NCBI GenBank assembly: GCA_025062195.1
Contig: JANXAS010000035.1
Span: 1 to 34,175, forward strand
DNA length: 34,175 nt
Direction of reading: 5' to 3'
Source: Armatimonadota bacterium
Lineage (GTDB): Bacteria > Armatimonadota > Fervidibacteria > Fervidibacterales > Thermosaccharophagaceae
A program made the translations under genes and the position numbers. Positions 8,630 to 17,256 of the stretch are shown here, one piece after another; positions within the stretch are counted from its first letter, which is position 1, and each line of letters opens with the position of its first letter. The notes beneath the pieces were generated by a model. It was not told the DNA's origin. It worked only from the letters and a program-made list of their open reading frames with translations, and searched no databases.

Positions 8630-10432
8630 TTAATCCTCAAGAGAAAGCCTTATGTGAGTATCCCTGAGGAGTTGCTCACTGACCGGTGTTGGTGAACCTG
8701 TCATTGGGTCGTAGCCTGTGCTTGTCTTCGGGAAGGCTATCACCTCACGAATGTTTTCGGTATCAGCTATTATGGCGATTATCCTATCAAGCCCAAGTGC
8801 AATACCGCCATGCGGTGGCGCACCGTATTCAAAAGCCTCAAGCAAGAAGCCAAACTTTTGGTGAGCTTCCTCCATGGGCAAATCTATCGCCTTAAAAAGC
8901 GCCTCTTGCAGCTGGCGCTTGTGTATTCTAATGCTTCCACCGCCAATCTCGTATCCATTTAGGACGATGTCATAAGCGTTGGCTCTAACTTTGCTGAGCG
9001 GATGCTCAGGGTGTCCCTTCGGGAGCGCTGAGTTTGCCCCTTCAATCAATAAGCACTCATCCTCTGGCAGCGGTGATGTGAAAGGATGATGCACTGGCGT
9101 GTAGCGTCCCTCCTCTTCGTCCCACTGCAAGAGAGGGAAATCAACCACCCAAACAAACTTCCAATCACCATAGCGCTTCAAATTCAACTTTGCTGCAATG
9201 TGATTGCGCAACAACCCCAGAGCGGTGCATGCCAACCAACCCTTATCGGCGACGATGAGAATCAAGTCGCCAGCAGTCGCTTTCAAGCGCTCAAATATTG
9301 CTTCCAATTCGCCGTCGCTGAGGAACTTGGCAACATGAGAATGTATCTCGCTCTCACCGACGGAGATTGTGGCTAAGCCCTTTGCGCCGGCACGCTTGGC
9401 TATGTCGGTCAACTCGGACACATCCTTGCGTGAGAAGCTGGCGCACCCGACGGCATTTAGCGCCTTGACCTTACCGCCAACTGAGGCAACTTGAGAGAAG
9501 ATTTGAAATGAGCTGTTGGCGACAATATCGGTTATGTCGGCTATCTCCATCCCGAAGCGCAAATCCGGTTTATCCGTCCCATAGCGTTCCATTGCATCGC
9601 TATAACTCATCCTCGCAAAAGGCGTCTCTACCTTGATACCAACGGCATGCTCAAAAGCGTATGCGAGCATGCGCTCAACGAGATCAAATATATCCTCTCT
9701 GGTGATGAACGACATCTCAATATCAACCTGAGTGAACTCAAGCTGCCTGTCAGCGCGAGGGTCCTCATCCCTGAAGCACCTTGCAATCTGGAAATACCTC
9801 TCAACACCTGCAACCATCAACAGTTGCTTGCAAAGCTGTGGCGATTGCGGCAACACATAGAATTTTCCGGGGTGCAGCCTTGATGGGACGATGAATTCCC
9901 TTGCGCCTTCCGGTGTGTGCTTCCAAAGTATCGGCGTTTCAATTTCCCAGAAACCCTCAGCATCCATGAAGTCCCTTATCGCCTTTGTGAACTTGTAACG
10001 CAACTCAAGTATCCTTTGCATTCTCTGCCGGCGCAGGTCAAGATAACGATGTTTCAAGCGCACCATCTCATCGGCATCATCGGAAGTGAGCGGGAATGGC
10101 AACGGCTTTGATTCATTCAACACCTCAATTCTCTCGCCACGAACCTCAATTTCACCGGTGGGCAGCTTTGGGTTCTCCGTCCCAGGCGGTCGGCGCACAA
10201 CCTCGCCCTCAACAAGCAGCACATACTCACTTCCAACCTCAGAAGCCAACTTATGAACTTCCCTTAAACAGGCAGATGGATCAAAGACTGTTTGGACGAT
10301 TCCACTTCTATCACGAAGGTCAATGAATATAACACCGCCATGATCCCTAATCTTACTCGCCCACCCACACAGTCTCACCTTTTGCCCGATATGCTGTGGG
10401 CGCAATTCACCGCACCAATGCGTGCGCATCAT
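8630..10432 (-). CDS. aspS: Aspartyl-tRNA synthetase, bacterial type (probably non-discriminating)
   Basis: AspRS attaches aspartate to tRNA(Asp) and, in non-discriminating forms, also to tRNA(Asn). The 600-aa length and order fit bacterial AspRS: N-terminal OB fold (RLCGWASKIRDHGGVIFIDLRDR), class II core (FWEIETPIL; FRDEDPRADRQLEFTQVDIEMSF), the GAD insertion domain (~290-410) and motif 3 (GGIALGLDRIIAIIADTENIREVIAFPK). Residue 31 is His in RDHGG and residue 84 is Gly in RPPGTEN. As I recall, His31 and Gly81 of the Pseudomonas enzyme mark the relaxed, non-discriminating type, whereas discriminating E. coli-type enzymes have Leu at the first site. The start ATG ATG (10432/10429) overlaps the hisS stop (ATGA), so the two are translationally coupled. 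Confidence 0.96.
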   Translation of the reverse strand: MMRTHWCGELRPQHIGQKVRLCGWASKIRDHGGVIFIDLRDRSGIVQTVFDPSACLREVHKLASEVGSEYVLLVEGEVVRRPPGTENPKLPTGEIEVRGERIEVLNESKPLPFPLTSDDADEMVRLKHRYLDLRRQRMQRILELRYKFTKAIRDFMDAEGFWEIETPILWKHTPEGAREFIVPSRLHPGKFYVLPQSPQLCKQLLMVAGVERYFQIARCFRDEDPRADRQLEFTQVDIEMSFITREDIFDLVERMLAYAFEHAVGIKVETPFARMSYSDAMERYGTDKPDLRFGMEIADITDIVANSSFQIFSQVASVGGKVKALNAVGCASFSRKDVSELTDIAKRAGAKGLATISVGESEIHSHVAKFLSDGELEAIFERLKATAGDLILIVADKGWLACTALGLLRNHIAAKLNLKRYGDWKFVWVVDFPLLQWDEEEGRYTPVHHPFTSPLPEDECLLIEGANSALPKGHPEHPLSKVRANAYDIVLNGYEIGGGSIRIHKRQLQEALFKAIDLPMEEAHQKFGFLLEAFEYGAPPHGGIALGLDRIIAIIADTENIREVIAFPKTSTGYDPMTGSPTPVSEQLLRDTHIRLSLED

Positions 10433-11703
10433 GAGCCTCTTTCCTCCAGCGAGCGTAAGTAGTCAACGAGCTTATCCAATGGCACCTGTTGTTGCTTGCT
10501 TTCCCTCATCGCCCTCAAAGTTGCAACGCCATTTGAAAGCTCCTCATCACCAATGATGACAACATAGGTTGCCCCAAGCCTGTCAGCAAAGCGCATTTGC
10601 GCCTTCAAACTCCTGCCAAGGTAGTCCATGTCGGCGCGCACACCAGCACACCTGAGCTCCTTAAGCAATTTAAAGGCATGCTGGCGCACACTTTCACCGA
10701 CCGCGCATACAAAAACATCAACGATGTTACCCTCATCCGTTCGCAAGTTGTAGTGTTGGCGCAAGATTAGAACCCTCTCTATGCCACATCCGAAGCCTAT
10801 GCCCGGCGTCCGCTTACCGCCGCACTCCTCAACCAAGCCGTCATATCGCCCACCGGCAAGCACAGCGCTCTGAGCACCAAGCGATGGATGCAAGAACTCA
10901 AATGTGGTCTTAGTGTAATAATCCAACCCACGAACAAGCCTGCTGTCAACCACGAGTTCTACCCCGATTGTCTTGAGGTAGCTGAGCACGCTCTCAAAAT
11001 GCACCCTGCATTCATCACAAAGGTATGCAAGTATGCGCGGTGCTGAAGCCGTCAGCGCCTTGCAAATCTCTTCCTTACAATCAAGTATGCGCAACGGATT
11101 GACTTTAAGCCTGCGCTTGCAGTCCTCACACAAACCGTCTTTGAGCGGCTCCAAGAACCCAATCAGAGCTTGCCTATATGCTGGGCGGCAATTTTGGCAT
11201 CCAACTGAGTTGATGTGAATTTCATATCCGCTCACCCCAACGCTGCTCAGGAAGTCAACACCAAGCGCTACCACTTCGGCATCAACTGCTGGATCGCTTG
11301 AGCCAAGCACTTCAATGCCAACTTGATGATGCTGTCTCAGCCTGCCAGCCTGCGGACGTTCATATCGGAAAATCGGTGCTATGTAAAACAACTTGACGAG
11401 AGGCATGCCGTAACCGAGGTTGTGTTGAATGTATGCGCGCACAGTCGGCGCAGTCCCCTCAGGGCGAAGTGTGTAGCTTTCGCCACCCGGGTCGGAAAAT
11501 GTATACATCTGCTTCGTGACGATGTCGGAAGATTCACCAGCTGTGCGCACAAACAGCTCCGTCTCCTCAAACGCCGGTGTGCGTATCTCCCGGTAGCCAT
11601 AGAGAGAGCAAACATGTCTGAATGTCTCCTCAACAAACCTCCATTCTGGTATCTCATCCGGAAGGACGTCTTTTGTTCCCCTCGGCGCTTTATATTTCGC
11701 CAT
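10429..11703 (-). CDS. hisS: Histidyl-tRNA synthetase
   Basis: HisRS charges tRNA(His) with histidine; it is a class II dimeric cytoplasmic enzyme. The 424-aa length is typical. Motifs in order: RGTKDVLPDE at the N-terminus, LRPEGTAPTVRAYIQ, motif 2 FRYERPQAGRLRQHHQVGIEVLG, a cysteine-rich insert (GCQNCRPAYR, LCEDCKRRL, ILDCKEEIC, LCDECR), HisA motif RGLDYYTKTTFEF, the GGRYDGLVEECGG loop, motif 3 GIGFGCGIERV, and the C-terminal anticodon-binding domain (YLGRSLKAQMRFADRLGATYVVIIG). The cysteine-rich insert is common in one bacterial HisRS subtype. It begins at ATG 11703 with a modest AAAGG upstream and overlaps aspS by four bases at its end. Confidence 0.96.
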   Translation of the reverse strand: MAKYKAPRGTKDVLPDEIPEWRFVEETFRHVCSLYGYREIRTPAFEETELFVRTAGESSDIVTKQMYTFSDPGGESYTLRPEGTAPTVRAYIQHNLGYGMPLVKLFYIAPIFRYERPQAGRLRQHHQVGIEVLGSSDPAVDAEVVALGVDFLSSVGVSGYEIHINSVGCQNCRPAYRQALIGFLEPLKDGLCEDCKRRLKVNPLRILDCKEEICKALTASAPRILAYLCDECRVHFESVLSYLKTIGVELVVDSRLVRGLDYYTKTTFEFLHPSLGAQSAVLAGGRYDGLVEECGGKRTPGIGFGCGIERVLILRQHYNLRTDEGNIVDVFVCAVGESVRQHAFKLLKELRCAGVRADMDYLGRSLKAQMRFADRLGATYVVIIGDEELSNGVATLRAMRESKQQQVPLDKLVDYLRSLEERGS

Positions 11704-11992
11704 TCATGCCACCAACCTTTGAAGCCACAATTTTTCAGCGTAGCTGAAACCCTTGCAGGGGCGAGTCAAAAAGGCAATGTTCAAACGCCGTGCCAGCCAA
11801 AACTGCCAAGAGCAACCTTTATAAACTAACACCTTACTTACACGATGGCGAACGCCAGCCAAAACCCAAAGAATAAAGGATGACGGCATGTCTATTTCAT
11901 GACCATGTCCATTTTAGCACGATGCAACTTGCATCATCCTTTGCAATGGCTCACAATGTGCCAACTGGTGAATGCATTTGAGGTGACGCAAA
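11704..11992. promoter_or_regulatory. Divergent intergenic region hisS / cinA-like gene
   Basis: Both flanking genes must be started from here. I see no T-box signature for hisS. A short repeat of CCAGCCAAAA occurs at about 11792 and 11852, and GGCGAACGCC (11845-11854) can form a small hairpin. No confident -35/-10 pair was found on either strand. Confidence 0.3.
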
Positions 11993-12811
11993 ATGCAAAG
12001 GACTGCCGAACTCTTCGCCATAGGAAGCGAATTATTGCTTGGGGATGTCTTGGACACAAACACTAATTACCTCTGCAAGCAACTAACCGGTTTGGGCGCA
12101 AGGGTATGTAGGGCTGTTATGCTCCCCGATGATGTGAATGTCATTGCCGATGAGTTACGCTCAGCCGCCGCTCGCAAGCGCACATTGCTCATCACCACCG
12201 GTGGGCTTGGTCCAACTGAGGATGATCAAACGCTAAAGGCAGTGGCAATAGCATTTGGTAGTGAACTGGTGTTGAATGAGGAGGCATACAGGATGGTGCA
12301 TGAGCGTTATTCACAGCTTGCAAGTGAAGGTCTTGTTGAGAGCGCCGAGATGACAGAGCCAAGAAAGAAGATGGCAATGCTGCCCGAGGGTGCAGTGCCA
12401 ATTTTCAATCCGGTTGGAACTGCACCCGCAGTTTGGCTTGAGTGGCAACCTGAACATGTTGTTCTGTGCCTTCCTGGGGTGCCGGGCGAATTGAAAGGCA
12501 TTTGGGAGAACACTCTCCCACCGCTATTGCAAAGGCTCCTTGGAAAAGCCTATTTCAAGCTCGTTGAGGTAATCGCAGACCTGTGTGACGAATCAAAGCT
12601 TGCGCCAATTGTGAGCGAGGCATCCTCAGCTCATCCAAAAGTGTATATCAAATCAAGAGCTTCACGCTTCGGGCGAGATGTCAAGCTCAAGATAACGCTC
12701 TCAGTTTCATCGGACAACAGGGAAGAAGTTGATGCTGAACTTAATTCAGCTGTAGCGCACATCGTCCGACTGCTTAAGGAAAACGGAATCAAGGCACAGG
12801 TGCACGAATGA
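11993..12811 (+). CDS. CinA N-terminal (MoaB/Mog-like, molybdopterin-binding fold) domain protein
   Basis: The 272-aa protein matches the N-terminal COG1058 part of CinA: MQRTAELFAIGSELLLGDVLDTNTNYLCKQL, then TTGGLGPTEDDQTLKAVA (the MoCF fold's GGxGPTxDD signature) and VLCLPGVPGELKGIWEN. In CinA this domain has ADP-ribose/NAD pyrophosphatase-type activity and the C-terminal PncC domain is the NMN deamidase. Here the PncC domain is absent and the protein stops after the intermediate domain, as in stand-alone archaeal and some bacterial versions. GAGGTGA (11979-11985) sits seven bases before the ATG. It is divergent from hisS. A role in pyridine nucleotide repair is the best guess. Confidence 0.88.
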   Translation: MQRTAELFAIGSELLLGDVLDTNTNYLCKQLTGLGARVCRAVMLPDDVNVIADELRSAAARKRTLLITTGGLGPTEDDQTLKAVAIAFGSELVLNEEAYRMVHERYSQLASEGLVESAEMTEPRKKMAMLPEGAVPIFNPVGTAPAVWLEWQPEHVVLCLPGVPGELKGIWENTLPPLLQRLLGKAYFKLVEVIADLCDESKLAPIVSEASSAHPKVYIKSRASRFGRDVKLKITLSVSSDNREEVDAELNSAVAHIVRLLKENGIKAQVHE

Positions 12812-13024
12812 CAATGACGGTGTGAATAAAAGCAGCATGGTGGCGTTAACACCTTGCTGGCGATTTCAAACTCATGAGCATTGGCGCTAATGCGCACTGT
12901 AGCATCCTTACCAATGTAATTGTGGCGGATTATCGCATGCCAATACGACAGACTTGCAGCGCACAACAAGGCGCGCCTCACATCGTCCATGAACGCATTT
13001 GCGCACTCAAGGGTGAAATTCGCT

Positions 13025-15049
13025 ATGAAGCTTTGCCTTTTGCTTTGGCTCAACTTCATGCTTTACATGTTCCTCATCGGTGGCACTGTTAAGGCGCTGT
13101 TTATGCCCTCAACATTGCTGGTAAATCACATCATCTGCTTTGCCATGTGGATTGGCATCCTCTTATCCGTTCGCCAAACCAGAGACGATGTGCTCAGGTT
13201 GACTCTGGCAGGCTCATTAACCATCTGGTATCTTTTAGCTTCGGTGTTTTCCATTTACCCGCGCCTAAGCTTTGAGGTGGCAATGCAACGCCTAATGTAT
13301 TTCGCCGTCTTCCTGATCGCGTGGCGCACCGCAGAAACAGAGGACGGCACAAGATGCATTGCCATAAGCTTGCTAACTGCATGTGCGTTTGAAGTTGCGC
13401 TCTCACTTTTTCAATGGTTGGTTTGGCTTCCGAGGCGTCCACCCGGTGAGCCATTTGAGCGTGTTATCATCGGCACACTCAATCACCCTAACGACCTTGC
13501 GATGTTCCTCATCTTGGGTTTGCCGATGTGGCTCGCCACAATCGCCCAAGAGCAAAAGCGAACCGAATGCAATATACAAGCATATGCAGCGATCAAGTTC
13601 ATCGGGATAGTCGGTGCACTGCTAACTACATTTTGTTTGCTGCTCACTTGTTCAAGGTCGGGTTACATAGGCATGTTCGCAATGGTGCTATCATTCCTCG
13701 CACTCACTCTCAAGTGGAAAAGCGAGGCGAAAGTGAGCTTGCTTAATATTCGCCATATGCCAATCATCGTTGCCTCTTTTGCTACTCTGATGGTATGCGT
13801 TTTGCTTGTCCCGGGAAATTGGGTGCTAAGGCGCCTGATTGCAATGTTCACACACTTTGACATCAGTGTCTACAACCGCATCGCTATGTGGAAATACACG
13901 GCACTGATGGTTGAAGACAGATGGCTAACTGGATATGGTGCTGGGTGCTATCCATTAGCTTATCCGAAGTTCATTCCACAAGGCGGTGTCCGAGAAATCT
14001 TCCTTCACCCGCACAACTTTTATCTGCATATTGCAGCGGAAGCAGGCACAGTCGGGCTTCTGCTCACAGGCATCGTAGCTTTGCTTTGCATCACCAATGG
14101 TTACAGGCACATACGAAGCATCGCCAACAAAACTGTGAACGCATACAAGGTTGCAGCATGGTGTGCATGCATTGGCTTCTTAGTTGGCTCACTCGGCAAT
14201 TCAGAGCTTGAGATACCTGCGATAATGTGTGCGCTAATGGCGTTGCTTGGGATTTGCATTGCGGACAAGAGGGGAAGTTGTTACGAAAGCACTGTAAAGC
14301 CAAAAGCGGTGTGGCAACTTGCGAGGCTGTCAATGGCGTTACCCATAACCGTGCTTATGGTGTTCCTTATGCGCTTTGATTTCGCTCACTTCCTCTTTTC
14401 AGCAGCCATACGAGGCTATTGCTCGGAAGCTATTAAGCTGCTGCAACGCTCAATTGAGCTTGACAGGCAAAATGCCTACTATGCAAGCCAACTTGGTTTG
14501 ATGCTTCACCGTAATGATACCGAAGTCGCAATGAGAATGTATGAGCGTTCGCTACTATGCTTTGATGGCGACCCTTTGCATTGGCACAATCTGGGACACC
14601 TCAACCTGCTCAAACTCAAACGCCTGATTGGCTCATGGTCAATGCGCCTTGATGAACTTAGCGACAAAGCCAAGGAGGAGGCACAGCAACTGGTTGATGC
14701 ATCCCTAAAGTGCTTTTCAAATGCGCTCTCGTTAGACCCATCAAACGACTATTATCGCTCCTGTGTGCTATGTGTTGAGGCACTCCAAAGAGAACTAAAT
14801 GGCGATACTTACGGCGCTATAAATTTGCTTAACAATGCAATGAGACATTACGAATGGACGCAAAGGTGGGCAAGAGAACATGCAGTGGCACTTGCAAAAT
14901 CGTTGGGGATTAATCTGACAGACACTAAACCACTTCACAAGCCTCAAGTTCAAAGCCACAAACCTGCAACCATTAACGAACTACGCCTGCACCTGCCCGT
15001 TCGCTACAGGCGCATCGGCATTGAAAGGGAAGTAATCTTGGTTGAGTGA
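13025..15049 (+). CDS. O-antigen ligase / Wzy-like polytopic membrane protein with TPR tail
   Basis: The 674-aa protein has about ten or more membrane helices in its first ~430 residues and a soluble helical C-terminus. The family features of O-antigen ligase/polymerase (WaaL/Wzy_C) are visible: GTLNHPNDLAMFLILGLPM, a basic LLTCSRSGYIGM segment, and the periplasmic-loop pattern GYGAGCYPLAYPKF ... EIFLHPHNFYLHIAAEAGTVG with the expected histidines. Such enzymes transfer or polymerise lipid-linked glycans at the outer face of the inner membrane. The tail (~455-640) contains TPR-like repeats (IKLLQRSIELDRQNAYYASQLGLML; CFSNALSLDPSNDYY). An ATG at 12920 would extend the frame, but AAGGGTGA (13009-13016) is eight bases from ATG 13025. 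The real acceptor is unknown, and no other polysaccharide genes flank it. Confidence 0.82.
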   Translation: MKLCLLLWLNFMLYMFLIGGTVKALFMPSTLLVNHIICFAMWIGILLSVRQTRDDVLRLTLAGSLTIWYLLASVFSIYPRLSFEVAMQRLMYFAVFLIAWRTAETEDGTRCIAISLLTACAFEVALSLFQWLVWLPRRPPGEPFERVIIGTLNHPNDLAMFLILGLPMWLATIAQEQKRTECNIQAYAAIKFIGIVGALLTTFCLLLTCSRSGYIGMFAMVLSFLALTLKWKSEAKVSLLNIRHMPIIVASFATLMVCVLLVPGNWVLRRLIAMFTHFDISVYNRIAMWKYTALMVEDRWLTGYGAGCYPLAYPKFIPQGGVREIFLHPHNFYLHIAAEAGTVGLLLTGIVALLCITNGYRHIRSIANKTVNAYKVAAWCACIGFLVGSLGNSELEIPAIMCALMALLGICIADKRGSCYESTVKPKAVWQLARLSMALPITVLMVFLMRFDFAHFLFSAAIRGYCSEAIKLLQRSIELDRQNAYYASQLGLMLHRNDTEVAMRMYERSLLCFDGDPLHWHNLGHLNLLKLKRLIGSWSMRLDELSDKAKEEAQQLVDASLKCFSNALSLDPSNDYYRSCVLCVEALQRELNGDTYGAINLLNNAMRHYEWTQRWAREHAVALAKSLGINLTDTKPLHKPQVQSHKPATINELRLHLPVRYRRIGIEREVILVE

Positions 15050-15190
15050 AACTACAAAAGCCTTAGTGAAGATGAACATGAAGGAATTTTTGGTATCTCA
15101 GTGGCGGATGAAACCCGCAAGATCTTTGGTTATAAAGTGGGAGAAAAGGGCAATTTTCTTTTGGCGGATGTTAATCCACCAAAAACTTAA
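15050..15190 (+). other. In-frame open stretch after the O-antigen-ligase stop codon
   Basis: Directly after the TGA at 15047-15049 the same frame stays open for 46 codons to TAA 15188-15190 and reads like ordinary protein (SEDEHEGIFGISVADETRK, then IFGYKVGEKGNFLLADVNPP). It has no start codon or ribosome binding site of its own. It may be a former C-terminus, a fragment of another gene, or chance. Confidence 0.2.
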
Positions 15191-15337
15191 CAAACTAATG
15201 GTGTGAGTGACTTAATAATGCCCATTGCATTCAAGTGTGTAACTTATGACTATGAAAGTTTATTCATTCAAGCGATAAAATTTTCAATGCAACCAACTCA
15301 AGGTTACTGCTGTATTATATAGCGGGTGGGCACACTG

Positions 15338-15901
15338 ATGGAAGACAACGAACTTATACGAAGATGCTTGCAAGGTGATAAGGCAGCCTTTGATGAATTA
15401 GTGCACCGATACCGTGACCGTGTTTATGGAATAGCCCTATACATGCTGCGTGATATAGAACTGGCTGAAGATATCGCTCAGGAGGCATTTCTTAGAGTTT
15501 TTCAAAAGCTCGGATTGTTTGACCAAAGAAAGGGGGCTTTTTCAAAGTGGGTGGCAACCTTGACTGTAAGGCTTTGCCTAAATGCATTGAAAAAGAAAAA
15601 CCGCGACGGACAATTGTTAATTAACACCTCTGAATTGGATGGAAATGAAACTCAACAGCAAGATTTTTCAGAAACACCCGAAGAAGTTTGGTGGCTAAAT
15701 GAGCGGCGAAGAATAATCAAAGATTTGCTGGAAATCTTGCCACCAATGCAACGGGCGACCCTGCTGCTGCGGTATGGAGAGGACTTAAGCATCCAAGAAA
15801 TCGCCGAAGCGTTAAAAGTGCCAGTTGGGACGGTAAAAGCGTGGCTATTTCGCGGCCGTGAAACTTTGCGGAGAAAATTGAAGGAGGCTGGTGTAATGTG
15901 A
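15338..15901 (+). CDS. RNA polymerase ECF-type sigma factor
   Basis: ECF sigma factors direct RNA polymerase to promoters of an envelope- or stress-type regulon. The 187-aa protein has region 2 (FDELVHRYRDRVYGIALYML ... AEDIAQEAFLRVFQKL) and region 4 (LLEILPPMQRATLLLRYGEDLSIQEIAEALKVPVGTVKAWLFRGRETLRRKL) joined by a short linker, with no sigma-3 domain. A GTG at 15326 could add four residues; ATG 15338 is preferred, with a weak GGGTGGG (15324-15330) upstream. The gene overlaps the anti-sigma gene by four bases (GTGA), so the two are translationally coupled. It begins the repeat-rich, AT-richer part of the window and may control the ABC/vWA cluster downstream; that is inference from position. 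Confidence 0.93.
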   Translation: MEDNELIRRCLQGDKAAFDELVHRYRDRVYGIALYMLRDIELAEDIAQEAFLRVFQKLGLFDQRKGAFSKWVATLTVRLCLNALKKKNRDGQLLINTSELDGNETQQQDFSETPEEVWWLNERRRIIKDLLEILPPMQRATLLLRYGEDLSIQEIAEALKVPVGTVKAWLFRGRETLRRKLKEAGVM

Positions 15902-16296
15902 ATGAATGCCATAAATTATTACCTCTCATCCACGACTGGGTGGAAGGGTGCATAAGTTTTGAAGAAGCCTTAATAGTTCAGGAACATTTGCGGAAATGCG
16001 CATTATGCAACTCTATAATTTTGGAGTGGCTTGAGATTGGGGATGAAATTGCCAAATTATTGCCGATTAATGCGCCACAGAAATTTGGGGAAACTTTAAG
16101 CCTCAAGTTTGGGGAAATCTCAAGAATCCCAGTTTTTGAGCTAATTTTTGGCTGGTTTTTGGCTGTATGCGCTGCGGTTTGCTTCAAAAAAATACTTGCA
16201 AGTTTCGCTTTGCTTTTTCTGCATTCGTTGAGCAACTCCTTCAGTTGGATAGAGCTAACATTAAACTATATTTATCTCATATTCAATTTTTTGTAA
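15898..16296 (+). CDS. Zinc-finger (ZAS-type) membrane anti-sigma factor
   Basis: The 132-aa protein begins with GTG inside the stop region of the sigma gene. Near the N-terminus it has the ZAS zinc-binding pattern: Cys4 (NECHK) and, about 30 residues on, HLRKCALC (H-x3-C-x2-C). In this family the cytoplasmic ZAS domain sequesters the cognate ECF sigma factor until a signal releases it. The C-terminal half has hydrophobic segments (about 78-110 and 118-132), consistent with membrane anchoring, but there is no extended extracytoplasmic sensor domain. The protein is short, so sensing may rely on the membrane protein encoded just downstream. Confidence 0.85.
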   Translation: MNECHKLLPLIHDWVEGCISFEEALIVQEHLRKCALCNSIILEWLEIGDEIAKLLPINAPQKFGETLSLKFGEISRIPVFELIFGWFLAVCAAVCFKKILASFALLFLHSLSNSFSWIELTLNYIYLIFNFL

Positions 16297-16309
16297 GGGG
16301 GGAGTAAAA

Positions 16310-16870
16310 ATGCGCATAGTTATAGCTATGTATGCTTTAACTCTTACACTCCCAGCAATGGCTCAGGTAAAAAAGATAGAACCACTGCATCAGATTGCTC
16401 AATCTATTAGCCCTATTGGTGGACTTTGCTTTATCATTATCATTTGTTTTATTCTTGGGGCATGGGTTAGCCTTATTTCCGCATTGCTCCAAAGATGGGT
16501 TCAGCAAAAAATGCGTGTTATTTCCGAAAAAGGCACATATGCATTTTTGCTCGGCATAATACTAACTTTTTTCATCACCATAATCGGTGTCCTTTTTGGG
16601 GCAGCAAGCAGAGACTTCCCACCTGCAGGCATAATTGCACTTTTATCGGCATTCACCCTATGGTCTGCCTTAGCACTCGGCTTAGTGCCAGTTTCTTGGG
16701 TAATCGGTGGGAAAATTGCGAAAACAATGGGTATAGAGCGGGATGACCTATCTACTGCTCTTTTAGGAGCATTCACTTTATTTCTCATTTGCTTCGTGCC
16801 AATTGTGGGGTGGACATTTGCCCTTTACTGGGCAATTGTGGCAGTAGGACTCTGGGTTACGCGGGCATAA
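16310..16870 (+). CDS. Small polytopic membrane protein of unknown function (third gene of ECF operon)
   Basis: I do not recognise the family. The 186-aa protein starts with a signal-peptide-like segment (MRIVIAMYALTLTLPAMAQ, possible cleavage after AMA) followed by about four membrane helices (~33-58, ~74-97, ~107-130, ~146-182) and almost no soluble part. GGGGGGAG is directly upstream of ATG 16310, and it follows the anti-sigma gene after 13 bases, so it is in the same operon. The arrangement sigma, minimal anti-sigma, membrane protein suggests it acts in signal perception or is the first target of the sigma factor. That is inference. Confidence 0.75.
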   Translation: MRIVIAMYALTLTLPAMAQVKKIEPLHQIAQSISPIGGLCFIIIICFILGAWVSLISALLQRWVQQKMRVISEKGTYAFLLGIILTFFITIIGVLFGAASRDFPPAGIIALLSAFTLWSALALGLVPVSWVIGGKIAKTMGIERDDLSTALLGAFTLFLICFVPIVGWTFALYWAIVAVGLWVTRA

Positions 16871-17081
16871 TACTGCCTCAGGGGCGGTTGTTAAGCAAAC
16901 AGCATCATTCGCTTTTGGCGGTATTCGCTCCTTACTCAGAAGTTTATTTGTGCTTTGAAGGGTTAGATTGTTTCCAAAACCGTGAAATCGCAAGGTCAGG
17001 CTACCGCCAACCGAAAAAAGCAGAAATTCGGCAAGCCAGTAGGCTTGCCCTCCGGGATGACGAAAAATCGTGACAGAAAAA

Positions 17082-17246
17082 TTCGGAGGGCAGGGCTACT
17101 GCCATGCCGAAATTCAGCCCCAAAATGGGAAAAATTGTGGCGAAAAATTCGGGGGGCAAGGCTACTATCGAGCCAAAAAGCTTTGTTTTTAAGGTTCGTA
17201 GTTAGCCACAAAGCTGGGGGCGAGGCTACTGCTGAGCCAAAACTTC
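17082..17246 (+). repeat. Family C hairpin repeats (GGGCGAGGCTACTGCCGAGCC type), three degenerate units
   Basis: Motifs of the form GAGGGC(G/A)AGGCTACTGCC(G)AGCC recur at about 17085, 17150 and 17216, each followed by an A-rich stretch. GGCNNGGCT can pair with the following GCC..GCC bases. The last unit (about 17185-17246, period ~62) runs directly into family A element 1, exactly as at 26818 and 27149. Confidence 0.6.
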
Positions 17247-17256
17247 GTTGTTAAGG

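Noticed and set aside
11323-11829. 168-codon plus-strand ORF opposite hisS
   Set aside because: Antisense shadow of hisS motifs; no start signal.
11704-11992. T-box riboswitch upstream of hisS
   Set aside because: The conserved T-box sequence and a terminator stem with T-run were not found on the minus strand.
12631-13059. 142-codon minus-strand ORF overlapping the cinA-like gene end and the next gene start
   Set aside because: Antisense to two well-supported genes, unnatural composition, no ribosome binding site.
16982-17254. Short ORFs inside the 16.9-17.6 kb repeat island
   Set aside because: They are formed by repeat sequence; similar frames recur wherever the repeats occur.
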